Assembly: GCA_040221375.1 (NCBI GenBank)
Contig: JAVKEP010000015.1
Location: forward strand, 92,839 to 156,838
Direction: 5' to 3'
Origin: SHAN690 sp040221375
GTDB lineage: Bacteria; Bacteroidota; Bacteroidia; Flavobacteriales_G; Salibacteraceae
DNA: 64,000 bases
Shown piece after piece: positions 16,031 through 24,277 of the stretch (position 1 is the stretch's first letter; each line of letters starts with the position of its first letter). A model generated the notes under the pieces. That model saw only the letters and a list, made by a program, of their open reading frames with translations. It was not told the origin of the DNA and did not search any database. Both the position numbers and the translations under genes were made by a program.

Positions 16031-17740
16031 TTAATTTCCATAATTACTTCGCCGCCGCCATATCCTGAGTCCGCCCAGCAAGAAAACCAATGCAATAGGC
16101 AAGGCGGTATTTAACGCTTGCCAGAAGTAACGTTCCTCATCCACCTTCGTTTGATCGAGCAAGCGGATCTTGTATTCCTTGTTTCGGACGTTGATTAAAC
16201 CGCTGTCGTCCAATAAGTAGTTCATTGCGTTGAGCAGAAACTCTCGGTTTCCGTACATCTGGTCGGTGTACTTGTAGTATCCCAACGCGTAGAATTTCTC
16301 ATCGGACCGAGTCACCTCATTCTTGAGCAGATCGCCATCCGCAACGACGATCATTTTCGTTGGAGTGCTCTCCTTTAAAAAATTGATCTTCTCATTATCG
16401 ACGATTTGACGAGGAAGTCGATTTGTAAAAACCGACGGAAACCGGCCCTCGAGCAGGGCGCCAACGGTGAACGGCCCTCCGTGATACATATCATACTTAG
16501 GAGTTTCGCGCAGCATATTGAAGCTGATCCGTGTAGGCGCGTTTACCAATCGACTCTTATTGCTGGTAAGGAGGAGCGGGGTTGCCTCTACATTTTCAAC
16601 GTCAACCAAGTCCATGGTACTCACGAATTCGGAGCGCAGACGCTCCATGTTCCTCGAAATAGGGTGGTGCTCGCTTCCTGAAATGAGCGGCATGTAATAC
16701 CACGTGAACATTTCGTAGTTGGGCTGGTTGCCCACCATGCCCGTTACAATCGGAATGGGAAGCGCCTCCAGGTCTAGGACGAGATCATTGTTGAGCCGTA
16801 CGCCATATTTGAAGAGCTGGTCAGTCAGGTTGTGTTCGAGCACTAGTCCCATCGTAAATTGGCTCGTTTTCAGGCTGTCCATCCTGGCAAATACAGGATC
16901 TATGCTCCAAAGTGCCTTTCCACCGCGCATGATGAACTGGTCGATGATGAACTTGTCCTTTTCGCTGAACGAACTGTCAGGTTGGGCGATGATGATTACA
17001 TCGATGCCGTCAAGGGCGTCCAATTGTTCGTCGATGTGTATTCTTTCCACCGCGTAGAACTCAGACAGCGCGCGCTCTGCGTCAGCCGTTTGTAGCCTAT
17101 CGAGTTCGCCGTGTCCTTCGATGAAAGCCACGTGCATTTCGGCAGCGTCTGCTAGCTTCTGGATGCTGCTCATGAATTCGTACTCGAGTTGTTGGATCGA
17201 TTGTTCGATCATCTTTCCTTGGGAGGCTCCCGCTTGACTCTTGAGTAATTGAATGGGCGTTTCCTTTCCGTTGTACGATAAAATGGCTCCGGGAAAAATG
17301 ATCTGTTCGCTGACTTTGTCGCCAGCGCGCATCCGAATGTTGGTGAACTGTAAGCCTTGTCGCGTGAGCTCTTTATAGACTTCTACGCGCTCCTCTTCCT
17401 TTGGACTGGCGGAGGGGTTGATGAATTCGTATTCCAAGTTGCCGCCTGCATATGCCCGCATATCGTCTAACATTTCCTTCGTAGCCGCTCGCATTTCTCG
17501 AAACTCGGTAGGAAGATTGCCCTCCAAATAGACGCGAATGAAGACCACGTCATCCAAATGCTCCAAGGTCGATACGGTTGTCTCAGACAATGTGTACCTC
17601 TTTTCTGCCGTTAGGTCGAATCGTTCAAAGACAAAACTCCCTAGGTAATTGATCAGGAGCACTGAAACCAAGCCGATCAACAGGGTTATGAGGTCGGCAA
17701 ATCGTTTGCTCTTTCGTTGGTAAGATTCCACGTTCACCAT
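16031..17740 (-). CDS. gldG: Gliding-associated ABC transporter auxiliary protein GldG
   Basis: 569 aa. One membrane helix near the start (FADLITLLIGLVSVLLINYL), a large extracytoplasmic region typical of ABC_transp_aux/GIFT domains (LTAEKRYTLSETTVSTLEHL, FIEGHGELDRLQTADAERAL, IDQFIMRGGKALWSIDPVFA), and a second helix at the C-terminus (ALNTALPIALVFLLGGLRIW). GldG works with permease GldF and ATPase GldA; mutants in Flavobacterium johnsoniae lose gliding. It overlaps gldF by seven bases. No gldA lies in this window; in F. johnsoniae gldA is also at a separate locus. Confidence 0.92.
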   Translation of the reverse strand: MVNVESYQRKSKRFADLITLLIGLVSVLLINYLGSFVFERFDLTAEKRYTLSETTVSTLEHLDDVVFIRVYLEGNLPTEFREMRAATKEMLDDMRAYAGGNLEYEFINPSASPKEEERVEVYKELTRQGLQFTNIRMRAGDKVSEQIIFPGAILSYNGKETPIQLLKSQAGASQGKMIEQSIQQLEYEFMSSIQKLADAAEMHVAFIEGHGELDRLQTADAERALSEFYAVERIHIDEQLDALDGIDVIIIAQPDSSFSEKDKFIIDQFIMRGGKALWSIDPVFARMDSLKTSQFTMGLVLEHNLTDQLFKYGVRLNNDLVLDLEALPIPIVTGMVGNQPNYEMFTWYYMPLISGSEHHPISRNMERLRSEFVSTMDLVDVENVEATPLLLTSNKSRLVNAPTRISFNMLRETPKYDMYHGGPFTVGALLEGRFPSVFTNRLPRQIVDNEKINFLKESTPTKMIVVADGDLLKNEVTRSDEKFYALGYYKYTDQMYGNREFLLNAMNYLLDDSGLINVRNKEYKIRLLDQTKVDEERYFWQALNTALPIALVFLLGGLRIWRRRSNYGN

Positions 17741-18465
17741 TCCCTGCTTTCGAGTTTCGTTTTGGTAAAGAGGAGGAAAGAAGCAATCAGCCCAAAGAAA
17801 TAAAGTAGATCCCTCGTATCCACCACGCCGCGGCTGATCGAGAGGTAGTGCTCATTGATGCCGAATTGGATGAACACGTGTTCCACTGCTCCCATCGGCA
17901 ACAGTCCGCTCAAAGAATCGAAACCGATAAACATCACGAAACATAAGAATACGGCGGTGATGAAAGCAATGATTTGATTGTTCGTCAACGACGAAGCGAA
18001 CAGACCAATCGCTACATAACACCCGGATAGCAGCATCAGCCCGATGTATGAACCAAAGATGCTTCCCGAATCAATATTTCCCACTGGACTTCCGAGTTGG
18101 TAAACCGAGTAATAGTAAGTGGCGGTAGGAAGTATGGCTATCAACGTTAATATCCATCCGGCGAGGAATTTGGCCAAGATGATTTCCCAGTCTCCTAATG
18201 GTTTGGTCATCAACCATTCAATCGTGCCGTTACGCTGTTCCTCAGCAAACAGTCGCATGGTAATCGCCGGGCAGAGAAAGAGAAATACCCAAGGCGCCAA
18301 TGAAAACAAGGCGTCCAAGTTGGCGTAACCGCTGTTGAGCACATTGATGTCGATTGGAAATACCCACATAAACAATCCCACGGCGCACAGAAACACGGCG
18401 ATGACGAGGTAGCCGATGAGTGAGGAGAGAAAGTCGCTGATCTCTTTTTGAAGGAGGCTGATCAA
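17734..18465 (-). CDS. gldF: Gliding-associated ABC transporter permease GldF
   Basis: 243 aa, six predicted membrane segments, starting MISLLQKEISDFLSSLIGYLV. The motif FAEEQRNGTIEWLMTKPLGDWEIILAKFLAG is typical of ABC-2 type permeases of this subfamily. It would form the membrane channel with GldG and the separately encoded ATPase GldA. First gene of the leftward gldF-gldG-DUF4340 run; its start region carries a TATATTTG -7 element 22 bases upstream. Divergent from aspartate kinase. Confidence 0.92.
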   Translation of the reverse strand: MISLLQKEISDFLSSLIGYLVIAVFLCAVGLFMWVFPIDINVLNSGYANLDALFSLAPWVFLFLCPAITMRLFAEEQRNGTIEWLMTKPLGDWEIILAKFLAGWILTLIAILPTATYYYSVYQLGSPVGNIDSGSIFGSYIGLMLLSGCYVAIGLFASSLTNNQIIAFITAVFLCFVMFIGFDSLSGLLPMGAVEHVFIQFGINEHYLSISRGVVDTRDLLYFFGLIASFLLFTKTKLESREW

Positions 18466-18486
18466 TGGTGTTCCATTTTAGGTGCC

Positions 18487-18494
18487 CAAATATA
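18487..18494 (-). promoter_or_regulatory. -7 element upstream of gldF
   Basis: TATATTTG on the minus strand, a full TAnnTTTG match. A TTTG lies 24 bases further upstream (18519-18522 on the plus strand as CAAA), slightly long but acceptable spacing. Confidence 0.5.
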
Positions 18495-18600
18495 CATGGC
18501 TGTTATGGTGTAGAAACTCAAAATGAGAGATTGGTTTTAAACGTCCGACTGTGGTCTAAACTCTTTCGATTCGCGTACACGTAGGAATCGCGCTAGCCAG

Positions 18601-18608
18601 TACATTTG
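18601..18608 (+). promoter_or_regulatory. -7 element upstream of aspartate kinase
   Basis: TACATTTG matches TAnnTTTG. It overlaps a possible TTG start at 18606, so translation must begin further on, at ATG 18627 or 18633. Confidence 0.5.
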
Positions 18609-18626
18609 CGGCCTTTCATTACGCCC

Positions 18627-19955
18627 ATGCAAATGATCATTCAAAAATTTGGAGGAACTAGCGTTGGAAGCGCTGAACGCATCAAACAAGTTGCCCAACT
18701 CATCCAAAGCGAGCCAAGGAAAATTGTGGTGCTTTCAGCGATGAGTGGAACCACCAATGTATTGACCGACATTGTAAACGCCCTCTATAAAGGAGAAAAA
18801 GAGGTCGTTCATACCACAGTGGATGGTTTGGAAAAGGCCTATGCAGAAACGGTTGCCGAACTCTACACTGACCCAAAAAATAGAGCCAAGGCTCTTGAAA
18901 TGCTCGAAAGCCATTGGGCGCATATCATTTCGTTTACCCTTGATATGTTTACGCGGTTCGAAGAGCGAACCGTATTGGCGCAAGGAGAACTCATATCGAC
19001 CAACCTGCTGCAACTTTACCTAGAAGAAGTTGGTATAGCCTCGGCTTTACTTCCGGCGCTTGACTTTATGCGGGTAGACCAACAAGGCGAACCGGATATG
19101 TGGTATGTCAAGAGTAACCTGGAACGGATGATCCAAGCGCATCCTGGCATCGATCTATTCGTAACCCAAGGATACATCTGCAGAAATCACTTCGGTGACG
19201 TAGATAACCTCAAAAGAGGAGGAAGCGACTATACTGCTAGCATCATTGGAGCGGCGGTCAAAGCAAAAGAAGTGCAGATTTGGACAGACATTGATGGGAT
19301 GCACAACAACGATCCTAGAGTGGTGTCTCAAACCAAGCCGATCGGTAAGCTCACCTTCGATGAGGCCGCTGAATTGGCCTACTTTGGGGCAAAGATCTTG
19401 CACCCGACTAGCATCGTTCCAGCGCGGAACGCGTCGATTCCAGTGATCCTTAAGAACACACTCCAACCTTCGCTCCAGGGAACAATCATTTCCAATGAAC
19501 CTTCTGGAGATTTCATCAAAGCCGTCGCGGCCAAAGACGGTATTACGGCGATCAAAATCAAAAGCGATCGAATGCTGCTGGCTTACGGGTTTTTGAGGAA
19601 GGTATTCGAAGTATTTGAGCGACACCGGGTTTCGATAGACATGATCACTACGAGCGAAGTAGCCGTGAGCCTTACCATCGATGAAACTGGTGACATTCGC
19701 GCATTGATTGAAGAGTTACGGTTGTACGGCAGCGTAGAGGTCGATACGAATCAAGCCATCGTTTGTGTAGTAGGTCACTTGCTCCAAGAGGAGACCGGTC
19801 ACGCGGCGAAGATTTTCGATGCGCTCAGAGACATCCCATTGAGGATGATTTCATACGGTGGCAGTAAGAACAACATTTCGATTTTGATCGATGCGACGTT
19901 CAAGACAGCCGCTCTGCGCGCGTTGAATGTGGGACTATTCAATTTGAAGGCATGA
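18627..19955 (+). CDS. lysC: Aspartate kinase, monofunctional
   Basis: 442 aa from ATG 18627 (ATG 18633 is equally possible). It phosphorylates aspartate at the head of the lysine, threonine and methionine pathways. Motifs: MIIQKFGGTSVGSAERI (nucleotide binding), FVTQGYI and GRGGSDYTA-like KRGGSDYTASIIGA, WTDIDGM, then the two C-terminal ACT domains (AVAAKDGITAIKIKSDRM and FDALRDIPLRMISYGGSKNN) that give feedback control. No homoserine dehydrogenase domain. The stop overlaps lysA by four bases, so lysine synthesis genes are coupled. Confidence 0.92.
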   Translation: MQMIIQKFGGTSVGSAERIKQVAQLIQSEPRKIVVLSAMSGTTNVLTDIVNALYKGEKEVVHTTVDGLEKAYAETVAELYTDPKNRAKALEMLESHWAHIISFTLDMFTRFEERTVLAQGELISTNLLQLYLEEVGIASALLPALDFMRVDQQGEPDMWYVKSNLERMIQAHPGIDLFVTQGYICRNHFGDVDNLKRGGSDYTASIIGAAVKAKEVQIWTDIDGMHNNDPRVVSQTKPIGKLTFDEAAELAYFGAKILHPTSIVPARNASIPVILKNTLQPSLQGTIISNEPSGDFIKAVAAKDGITAIKIKSDRMLLAYGFLRKVFEVFERHRVSIDMITTSEVAVSLTIDETGDIRALIEELRLYGSVEVDTNQAIVCVVGHLLQEETGHAAKIFDALRDIPLRMISYGGSKNNISILIDATFKTAALRALNVGLFNLKA

Positions 19956-21106
19956 TTACCCGAGAAGATATCCAGCGCTTTGAATCCTGTCCGACGCCGT
20001 TCTATTTCTACGATTTATCGCTTTTAGATCAGACCATTAAACGCGCTAAAAAGGCAGCAGGTCGATTTGGATATTCGATTCACTATGCCATGAAGGCCAA
20101 TGCGAACGACGAGGTCATGAACATTGTCTTGCAAAACGACCTTGGGGTCGACTGCGTGAGCGGTGCAGAAGTAGCCAAGGCACTGGAGGTAGGATTCGAT
20201 GCAAAAACCATCGCTTTCGCAGGGGTAGGAAAGTCGGACGAAGAAATCAAGCTAGCGATCGATGCAGGCATCTTTACGGTGAATGTAGAGTCACTCGAGG
20301 AACTCGAAGTGGTTGAGGAGATAGCCGGCAGTATGGGGAAGAAGGCTTCCGTTGCATTGCGTTTGAATCCAGATGTAGATGCCAAGACGCACCGGTATAT
20401 CACTACAGGATTGGAAGAGAATAAGTTTGGCATCAGCGGTTGGCAGATCAATGACGTTATTGCATTCATCCTGCGCTCTGAGAACATCGAATTGACTGGC
20501 TTGCACTTTCATATAGGCTCCCAAATTCAGGACCTCGAACCGTTTAAAAACCTTTGCGGCAGAATCAACCTTGCACTTCAGCGCTTTGCGGATGCGGGTT
20601 TACCCATTCAACATGTGAATGCTGGGGGTGGACTGGGAGTGAATTACGATGCACCAGACAATGCTGATGATCCTGATTTCGAAAACTTTTTCGCTTTGTT
20701 TGATCAACTGCTGGATTTAAAGCCAAACCAGAAGTTGCATTTCGAGTTAGGCCGAAGTTTGGTGGCGCATTGTGCGGATCTGATTGCACGAACCCTTTTC
20801 GTGAAAAAAGGGCTGAAGACCAATTTCATGATTCTAGATGCGGGAATGACCGAGTTGATTAGACCGGCGCTTTATCAAGCCATTCATAGCATACAGAACC
20901 TAAGTAAGAAGGGGAGTGAGGCAACCATGCTCTATGATGTGGTAGGTCCGGTATGTGAGAGCAGCGACTGTTTTGGCAAGGCCATGCTGCTGCCCCAGTC
21001 TGAGAGAGGGGACCTCATTGCCATCCGTTCTGCAGGAGCTTATGGAGAATCCATGGCATCGCATTACAACTTACGGACGTTGAAACCATCCGTGTACCGG
21101 GGTTAG
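19952..21106 (+). CDS. lysA: Diaminopimelate decarboxylase
   Basis: 384 aa PLP enzyme that converts meso-diaminopimelate to lysine. PLP lysine in IHYAMKANAN; HFHIGSQI, AGGGLGVNYD and ELGRSLVAHC are phosphate and barrel motifs; the substrate-binding GPVCESSDCFGK is near residue 332. Fold type III alanine-racemase barrel followed by the beta-domain ending SHYNLRTLKPSVY. Starts inside the aspartate kinase stop (ATGA overlap). A slightly short N-terminus compared with E. coli LysA is usual in Bacteroidota. Confidence 0.95.
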   Translation: MITREDIQRFESCPTPFYFYDLSLLDQTIKRAKKAAGRFGYSIHYAMKANANDEVMNIVLQNDLGVDCVSGAEVAKALEVGFDAKTIAFAGVGKSDEEIKLAIDAGIFTVNVESLEELEVVEEIAGSMGKKASVALRLNPDVDAKTHRYITTGLEENKFGISGWQINDVIAFILRSENIELTGLHFHIGSQIQDLEPFKNLCGRINLALQRFADAGLPIQHVNAGGGLGVNYDAPDNADDPDFENFFALFDQLLDLKPNQKLHFELGRSLVAHCADLIARTLFVKKGLKTNFMILDAGMTELIRPALYQAIHSIQNLSKKGSEATMLYDVVGPVCESSDCFGKAMLLPQSERGDLIAIRSAGAYGESMASHYNLRTLKPSVYRG

Positions 21107-21128
21107 GCTCGATTAGAAAATTAGGGTG

Positions 21129-21162
21129 TTTGGCGTAGGTGTTTGGTAATAAGTTACATTTG
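21129..21162 (+). promoter_or_regulatory. Promoter of the RRM protein gene
   Basis: TTTG at 21129-21132, 22-base spacer, TACATTTG at 21155-21162. Both elements match the Bacteroidota consensus. It leaves a roughly 30-base T-rich leader before the GTG at 21198. Confidence 0.6.
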
Positions 21163-21197
21163 CCTTCTAATTTTTTATTCACTTTAATTTTTTTCCC

Positions 21198-21443
21198 GTG
21201 AACATTTTTGTTGGCAACCTTAATTACAGGTTGGATGTAGACGCCCTCGAGCAAGCATTTGCTGAGTATGGGCAAGTTGATTCTGCTAAAATCATTACAG
21301 ACCGTGAAACTGGCCGAGCTAAAGGCTTTGGTTTCATCGAAATGCCAAATGACGCTGAGGCGCAGGCGGCCATCGATGGCTTGAACGGTGCTGAATTGAT
21401 GGACAGAAATCTAGTAGTAAACGAAGCCCGACCAAGGTCATAA
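21198..21443 (+). CDS. Small RNA-binding protein, single RRM domain
   Basis: 81 aa consisting of one RNA recognition motif. RNP-2 is NIFVGNL (residues 2-8) and RNP-1 is KGFGFIEM (42-49), with the aromatic residues at the right places. The start is GTG. Such stand-alone RRM proteins are common in Bacteroidota and cyanobacteria, where several respond to cold, but the RNA targets here are unknown. It has its own promoter and a strong terminator, so it is a single-gene unit. It lacks the glycine-rich tail of some relatives. Confidence 0.9.
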   Translation: MNIFVGNLNYRLDVDALEQAFAEYGQVDSAKIITDRETGRAKGFGFIEMPNDAEAQAAIDGLNGAELMDRNLVVNEARPRS

Positions 21444-21468
21444 TAGAGGATAAAGTTTTACTAAGCAG

Positions 21469-21502
21469 ATCCCAATCGATTTATCGGTTGGGATTTTTTT
21501 TT
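21469..21502 (+). terminator. Rho-independent terminator after the RRM gene
   Basis: ATCCCAA...TTGGGAT hairpin with an inner CG pair, loop ATTTA, followed by nine or more T. Strong canonical terminator. Confidence 0.85.
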
Positions 21503-21732
21503 GCTCAATTCTCCAGGCGGAGTGAGTCCAGACGAGTTGCTGCGTTGAATTAATTTTCTACTTTCTATTCCCTTATTGGCTAATTTTCAAGACCGTAAGC
21601 AGGGTTGGAAGCCTCTTGGGTCATCAACGAATTCCTGATGGCATTGATGTCATAGATTGCCTTGCGTAGGAAATGTTACGAATAGAGGGTGGGAGGGCGA
21701 AACAAAAACAGAAATCAAGGGGTTAGGTAGAT
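21503..21732. other. Gene-free stretch before the VWA gene
   Basis: About 230 bases with no start-to-stop frame of note, no tRNA and no convincing TAnnTTTG element. It presumably holds the leader and promoter of the VWA gene, which I could not place. Confidence 0.3.
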
Positions 21733-22830
21733 ATGAAAGGATTCAGTTTTAAGCAGTACGAAGATTCATCCAATAAAACGCCGTTCGACAAGCTCTTCGA
21801 CATTTTTATGGAGTTGTTAACGCACACCAGTGGGGATGTGGAGGAGGCCATTGATTGGCTGAAGGAGTTGGATAAGGAGTACGAGCTAACAGACGAGTCT
21901 TATACGGTGGATGATTTCATCGAAGAGTTGAAGCGCAAAGGGTTCATTCGAGAGGACCAGTCTGGCCAACCCTTGTCCATGACGTCTAAAGCGGAACAGG
22001 TGATCCGGAAGCGGTCCCTTGACCAAGTTTTTGGTAGCATGAAGAAGAGCAAAGGAGGCGCCCATAAAACCAATCTGCTCGGAAAGGGTGATGAAGCGAT
22101 TCCTGAAGTGAGGCCCTACCAATTCGGAGATCGTACGGAGCGCATAGCGTTAACGGATAGCATAAGAAATGCTCAGATAAACCGAGGGATCGAGGAGTTT
22201 TCTTTGCACGAAGAAGATTTGGTTATCCAGGAAACCGAACACAAGTCCCTTACATCCACTGTATTGATGATCGATTTAAGCCACTCGATGATATTGTACG
22301 GAGAGGACAGGATTACTCCGGCAAAAAAAGTAGCCATGGCCCTGGCTGAATTGATCACTACGCGGTACCCGAAAGATACATTGGACATTATTGCATTTGG
22401 AAACGACGCCTGGACAGTGAGCATGAAAGACTTGCCTTACCTGCAAGTAGGACCATTTCATACCAATACGGTCGCTGGATTAGAATTGGCCTTGGATATG
22501 CTGAAACGCAAAAAGAATCCGAACCGGCAAATCTTCATGATAACCGACGGAAAGCCTTCCTGCTTGAAGAATGCAGATGGCTCGTACTATAAGAATAGTA
22601 TGGGACTCGATCCCAAGATTGTGAACAAATGTCTGAATCTAGCCGCCCAATCGCGAAAGGCGAACATTCCAATCACGACGTTTATGATCGCTCGAGATCC
22701 GTACTTGCAACAGTTCATTCAAGAGTTCACCGAAGTAAATAAGGGAAAGGCTTTTTACACGAGCCTACAAGGCTTAGGTGATTTCGTCTTCGAAGATTAC
22801 GAAAAGAATAGAAGAAGGAATGTTCGTTGA
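21733..22830 (+). CDS. VWA domain protein, probable AAA+ partner
   Basis: 365 aa, cytoplasmic. The N-terminal half is helical and charged; the von Willebrand A domain occupies about 172-350 with a complete metal-ion site: DLSHS (D181, S183, S185), T246 in HTNTVAGLELA and D272 in ITDGKPS. VWA proteins of this kind act with ChlI/MoxR-type AAA+ ATPases in metal insertion or protein remodelling. The matching ATPase lies at 24278 on the same strand, but 1.4 kb away with two opposite-strand genes in between. Substrate unknown. Confidence 0.85.
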   Translation: MKGFSFKQYEDSSNKTPFDKLFDIFMELLTHTSGDVEEAIDWLKELDKEYELTDESYTVDDFIEELKRKGFIREDQSGQPLSMTSKAEQVIRKRSLDQVFGSMKKSKGGAHKTNLLGKGDEAIPEVRPYQFGDRTERIALTDSIRNAQINRGIEEFSLHEEDLVIQETEHKSLTSTVLMIDLSHSMILYGEDRITPAKKVAMALAELITTRYPKDTLDIIAFGNDAWTVSMKDLPYLQVGPFHTNTVAGLELALDMLKRKKNPNRQIFMITDGKPSCLKNADGSYYKNSMGLDPKIVNKCLNLAAQSRKANIPITTFMIARDPYLQQFIQEFTEVNKGKAFYTSLQGLGDFVFEDYEKNRRRNVR

Positions 22831-22834
22831 CGGC

Positions 22835-23470
22835 TTACTGTGCAGTAATCAGCAAACCGAGTAGTTCATCAATCGAACTTGCGGTGATGATAAAAGATCC
22901 AGCAGGAATTTGAGCACTTGCTGTTACAACAAGCTTACCACCGCTGATCTTGATCACATCGTTGAGGTAGTACTCTTTCCCCGATTGATCGCGTAGCACC
23001 AATAGCGCCTGTTTGCCAGCGAAGGTGTTTAAATTGACCTTTTCAGTCGGATCATTTGGACTCTTTGCAGCTATATATGCTCCTTTTGAAAGCCTGTCCA
23101 AGCCGAAGAACACAGGTGCCACCGCAGAATATGCATGGTCGCCATTGGTCATCACCTCTTTGATTCGATAATATGACCATCCCGGAAGGGGTTGACTATC
23201 GATCTCAAAAAATTCCATTTGCTTCGGGGTATCGCCTTCATCGGGCACACGACGATAAGCTTCGAATGACTTGGCGTCTCGACTTCGTTCAATCATGAAG
23301 TGCGCGATATCTTTCCTAGACTTCGTACTCCATGTAATTTTTACATGGTCCTCTTGACTATACACGTTGTAATCGGTAAGCTTAGACTTAACCAGTCCAC
23401 CACTACCCGAATACAGTATGAAGCCTGTTAGAACAGTATAAAGTGATACGAGCGTGAGTAGTTTTTTCAT
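22835..23470 (-). CDS. Secreted Fn3-like protein, paralogue 2 of a tandem pair
   Basis: 211 aa. Signal peptide MKKLLTLVSLYTVLTGFILYS, then a fibronectin-III-like domain (VKITWSTKSRKDIAHFMIER...PGWSYYRIKEVMTNGDHAYS) and a C-terminal beta domain (PVFFGLDRLSKG, ALLVLRDQSGKEYYLND, IPAGSFIITASSIDELL). Shared motifs over the whole length show it to be a paralogue of the gene just upstream (23403-24167). There is no T9SS sorting domain, so it may stay in the periplasm. Its start overlaps the upstream gene by 68 bases. Function unknown; it lies between the VWA and AAA+ genes on the other strand. Confidence 0.75.
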   Translation of the reverse strand: MKKLLTLVSLYTVLTGFILYSGSGGLVKSKLTDYNVYSQEDHVKITWSTKSRKDIAHFMIERSRDAKSFEAYRRVPDEGDTPKQMEFFEIDSQPLPGWSYYRIKEVMTNGDHAYSAVAPVFFGLDRLSKGAYIAAKSPNDPTEKVNLNTFAGKQALLVLRDQSGKEYYLNDVIKISGGKLVVTASAQIPAGSFIITASSIDELLGLLITAQ

Positions 23471-24167
23471 CGAGGTCTTGAGGAGGTTCAGTTCCTTCCG
23501 TAGTCTGGATCTTATAGTAAATTAAAATCATCATGCCTATTAATGATTCCAAAGATGATGCCGCAATTGTATATCGTCCCGCAGGCAAGCCAGAACCAGG
23601 TTCAACGTAGAGCCCAATTTCATTTGCCTTGATCGGTTTGTCATACAGAAACTCGTCACCTTTATCATATCGGAGCACTAATATAAAGGACTTTCCGTCA
23701 TAGTTCGACAAAGATACTTTTTGTCTCGTGTCTTTGACCAAGGATTCTGGTCGTATTCTCATGCCTTTTCTGAGCCGTTCGATTCCTATGAAAACAGGAA
23801 TTGCCGGAGTGAGGTTCGTAGCTCCAGCCTGCGTCAATTCTCGAATTCGGTAATATGACCAACCACTGTAGGGTTCGAAATCTACTTCCAATAATCCTGA
23901 GCTAACTCCGCCTTCCTTGAGACCACTGGTTTTTTTCCAAACAACAAATTGTTCGTTATCTGAACTCTTCTCTAAAAAGTACGTTTTAATCTTAGACCCG
24001 GCTTTCGGCGCCCAACTCACTTTGACTTGATCGTTTACATCGTCAGGATAGACGTTGAAACGTTCAAAATTCATCATGTCGTAATTGAAACTGCTAAAAA
24101 CCAGCACGCAGCACAGGAGGATGATATTTGGCAGAAGCCTATACAAGACGGGGCTTAGTCGTGACAA
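23403..24167 (-). CDS. Secreted Fn3-like protein, paralogue 1, with odd 3' extension
   Basis: 254 aa. Hydrophobic signal (LPNIILLCCVLVFSSF), then the same layout as its neighbour: VKVSWAPKAGSKIKTYFLEKS, SGWSYYRIRELTQAGATN, PVFIGIERLRKG, FILVLRYDKGDEFLYD, LPAGRYTIAASSLESLIGMM. The similarity to the neighbour ends there; the last 40 residues (from ILIYYKIQ onward) have no counterpart and read across the start of the next gene. Removing one base from the AAAA run at 23524-23527 would stop the protein right at the homology end (MMI, then TAA). So a one-base insertion, real or a sequencing error, may have extended it. Function unknown. Confidence 0.7.
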   Translation of the reverse strand: MSRLSPVLYRLLPNIILLCCVLVFSSFNYDMMNFERFNVYPDDVNDQVKVSWAPKAGSKIKTYFLEKSSDNEQFVVWKKTSGLKEGGVSSGLLEVDFEPYSGWSYYRIRELTQAGATNLTPAIPVFIGIERLRKGMRIRPESLVKDTRQKVSLSNYDGKSFILVLRYDKGDEFLYDKPIKANEIGLYVEPGSGLPAGRYTIAASSLESLIGMMILIYYKIQTTEGTEPPQDLDEKTTHARITLYCSNRLHTVFG

Positions 24168-24277
24168 ATGTAAGCTTAAGCGCCATATGTCTGATGTAGG
24201 GTGCTAGGCTTTTCAAGGAAAGTATCTGAAACAATCTGCCTGTCGTTTGTTACACTTGTTCTAAACTTAGGCTGCAC

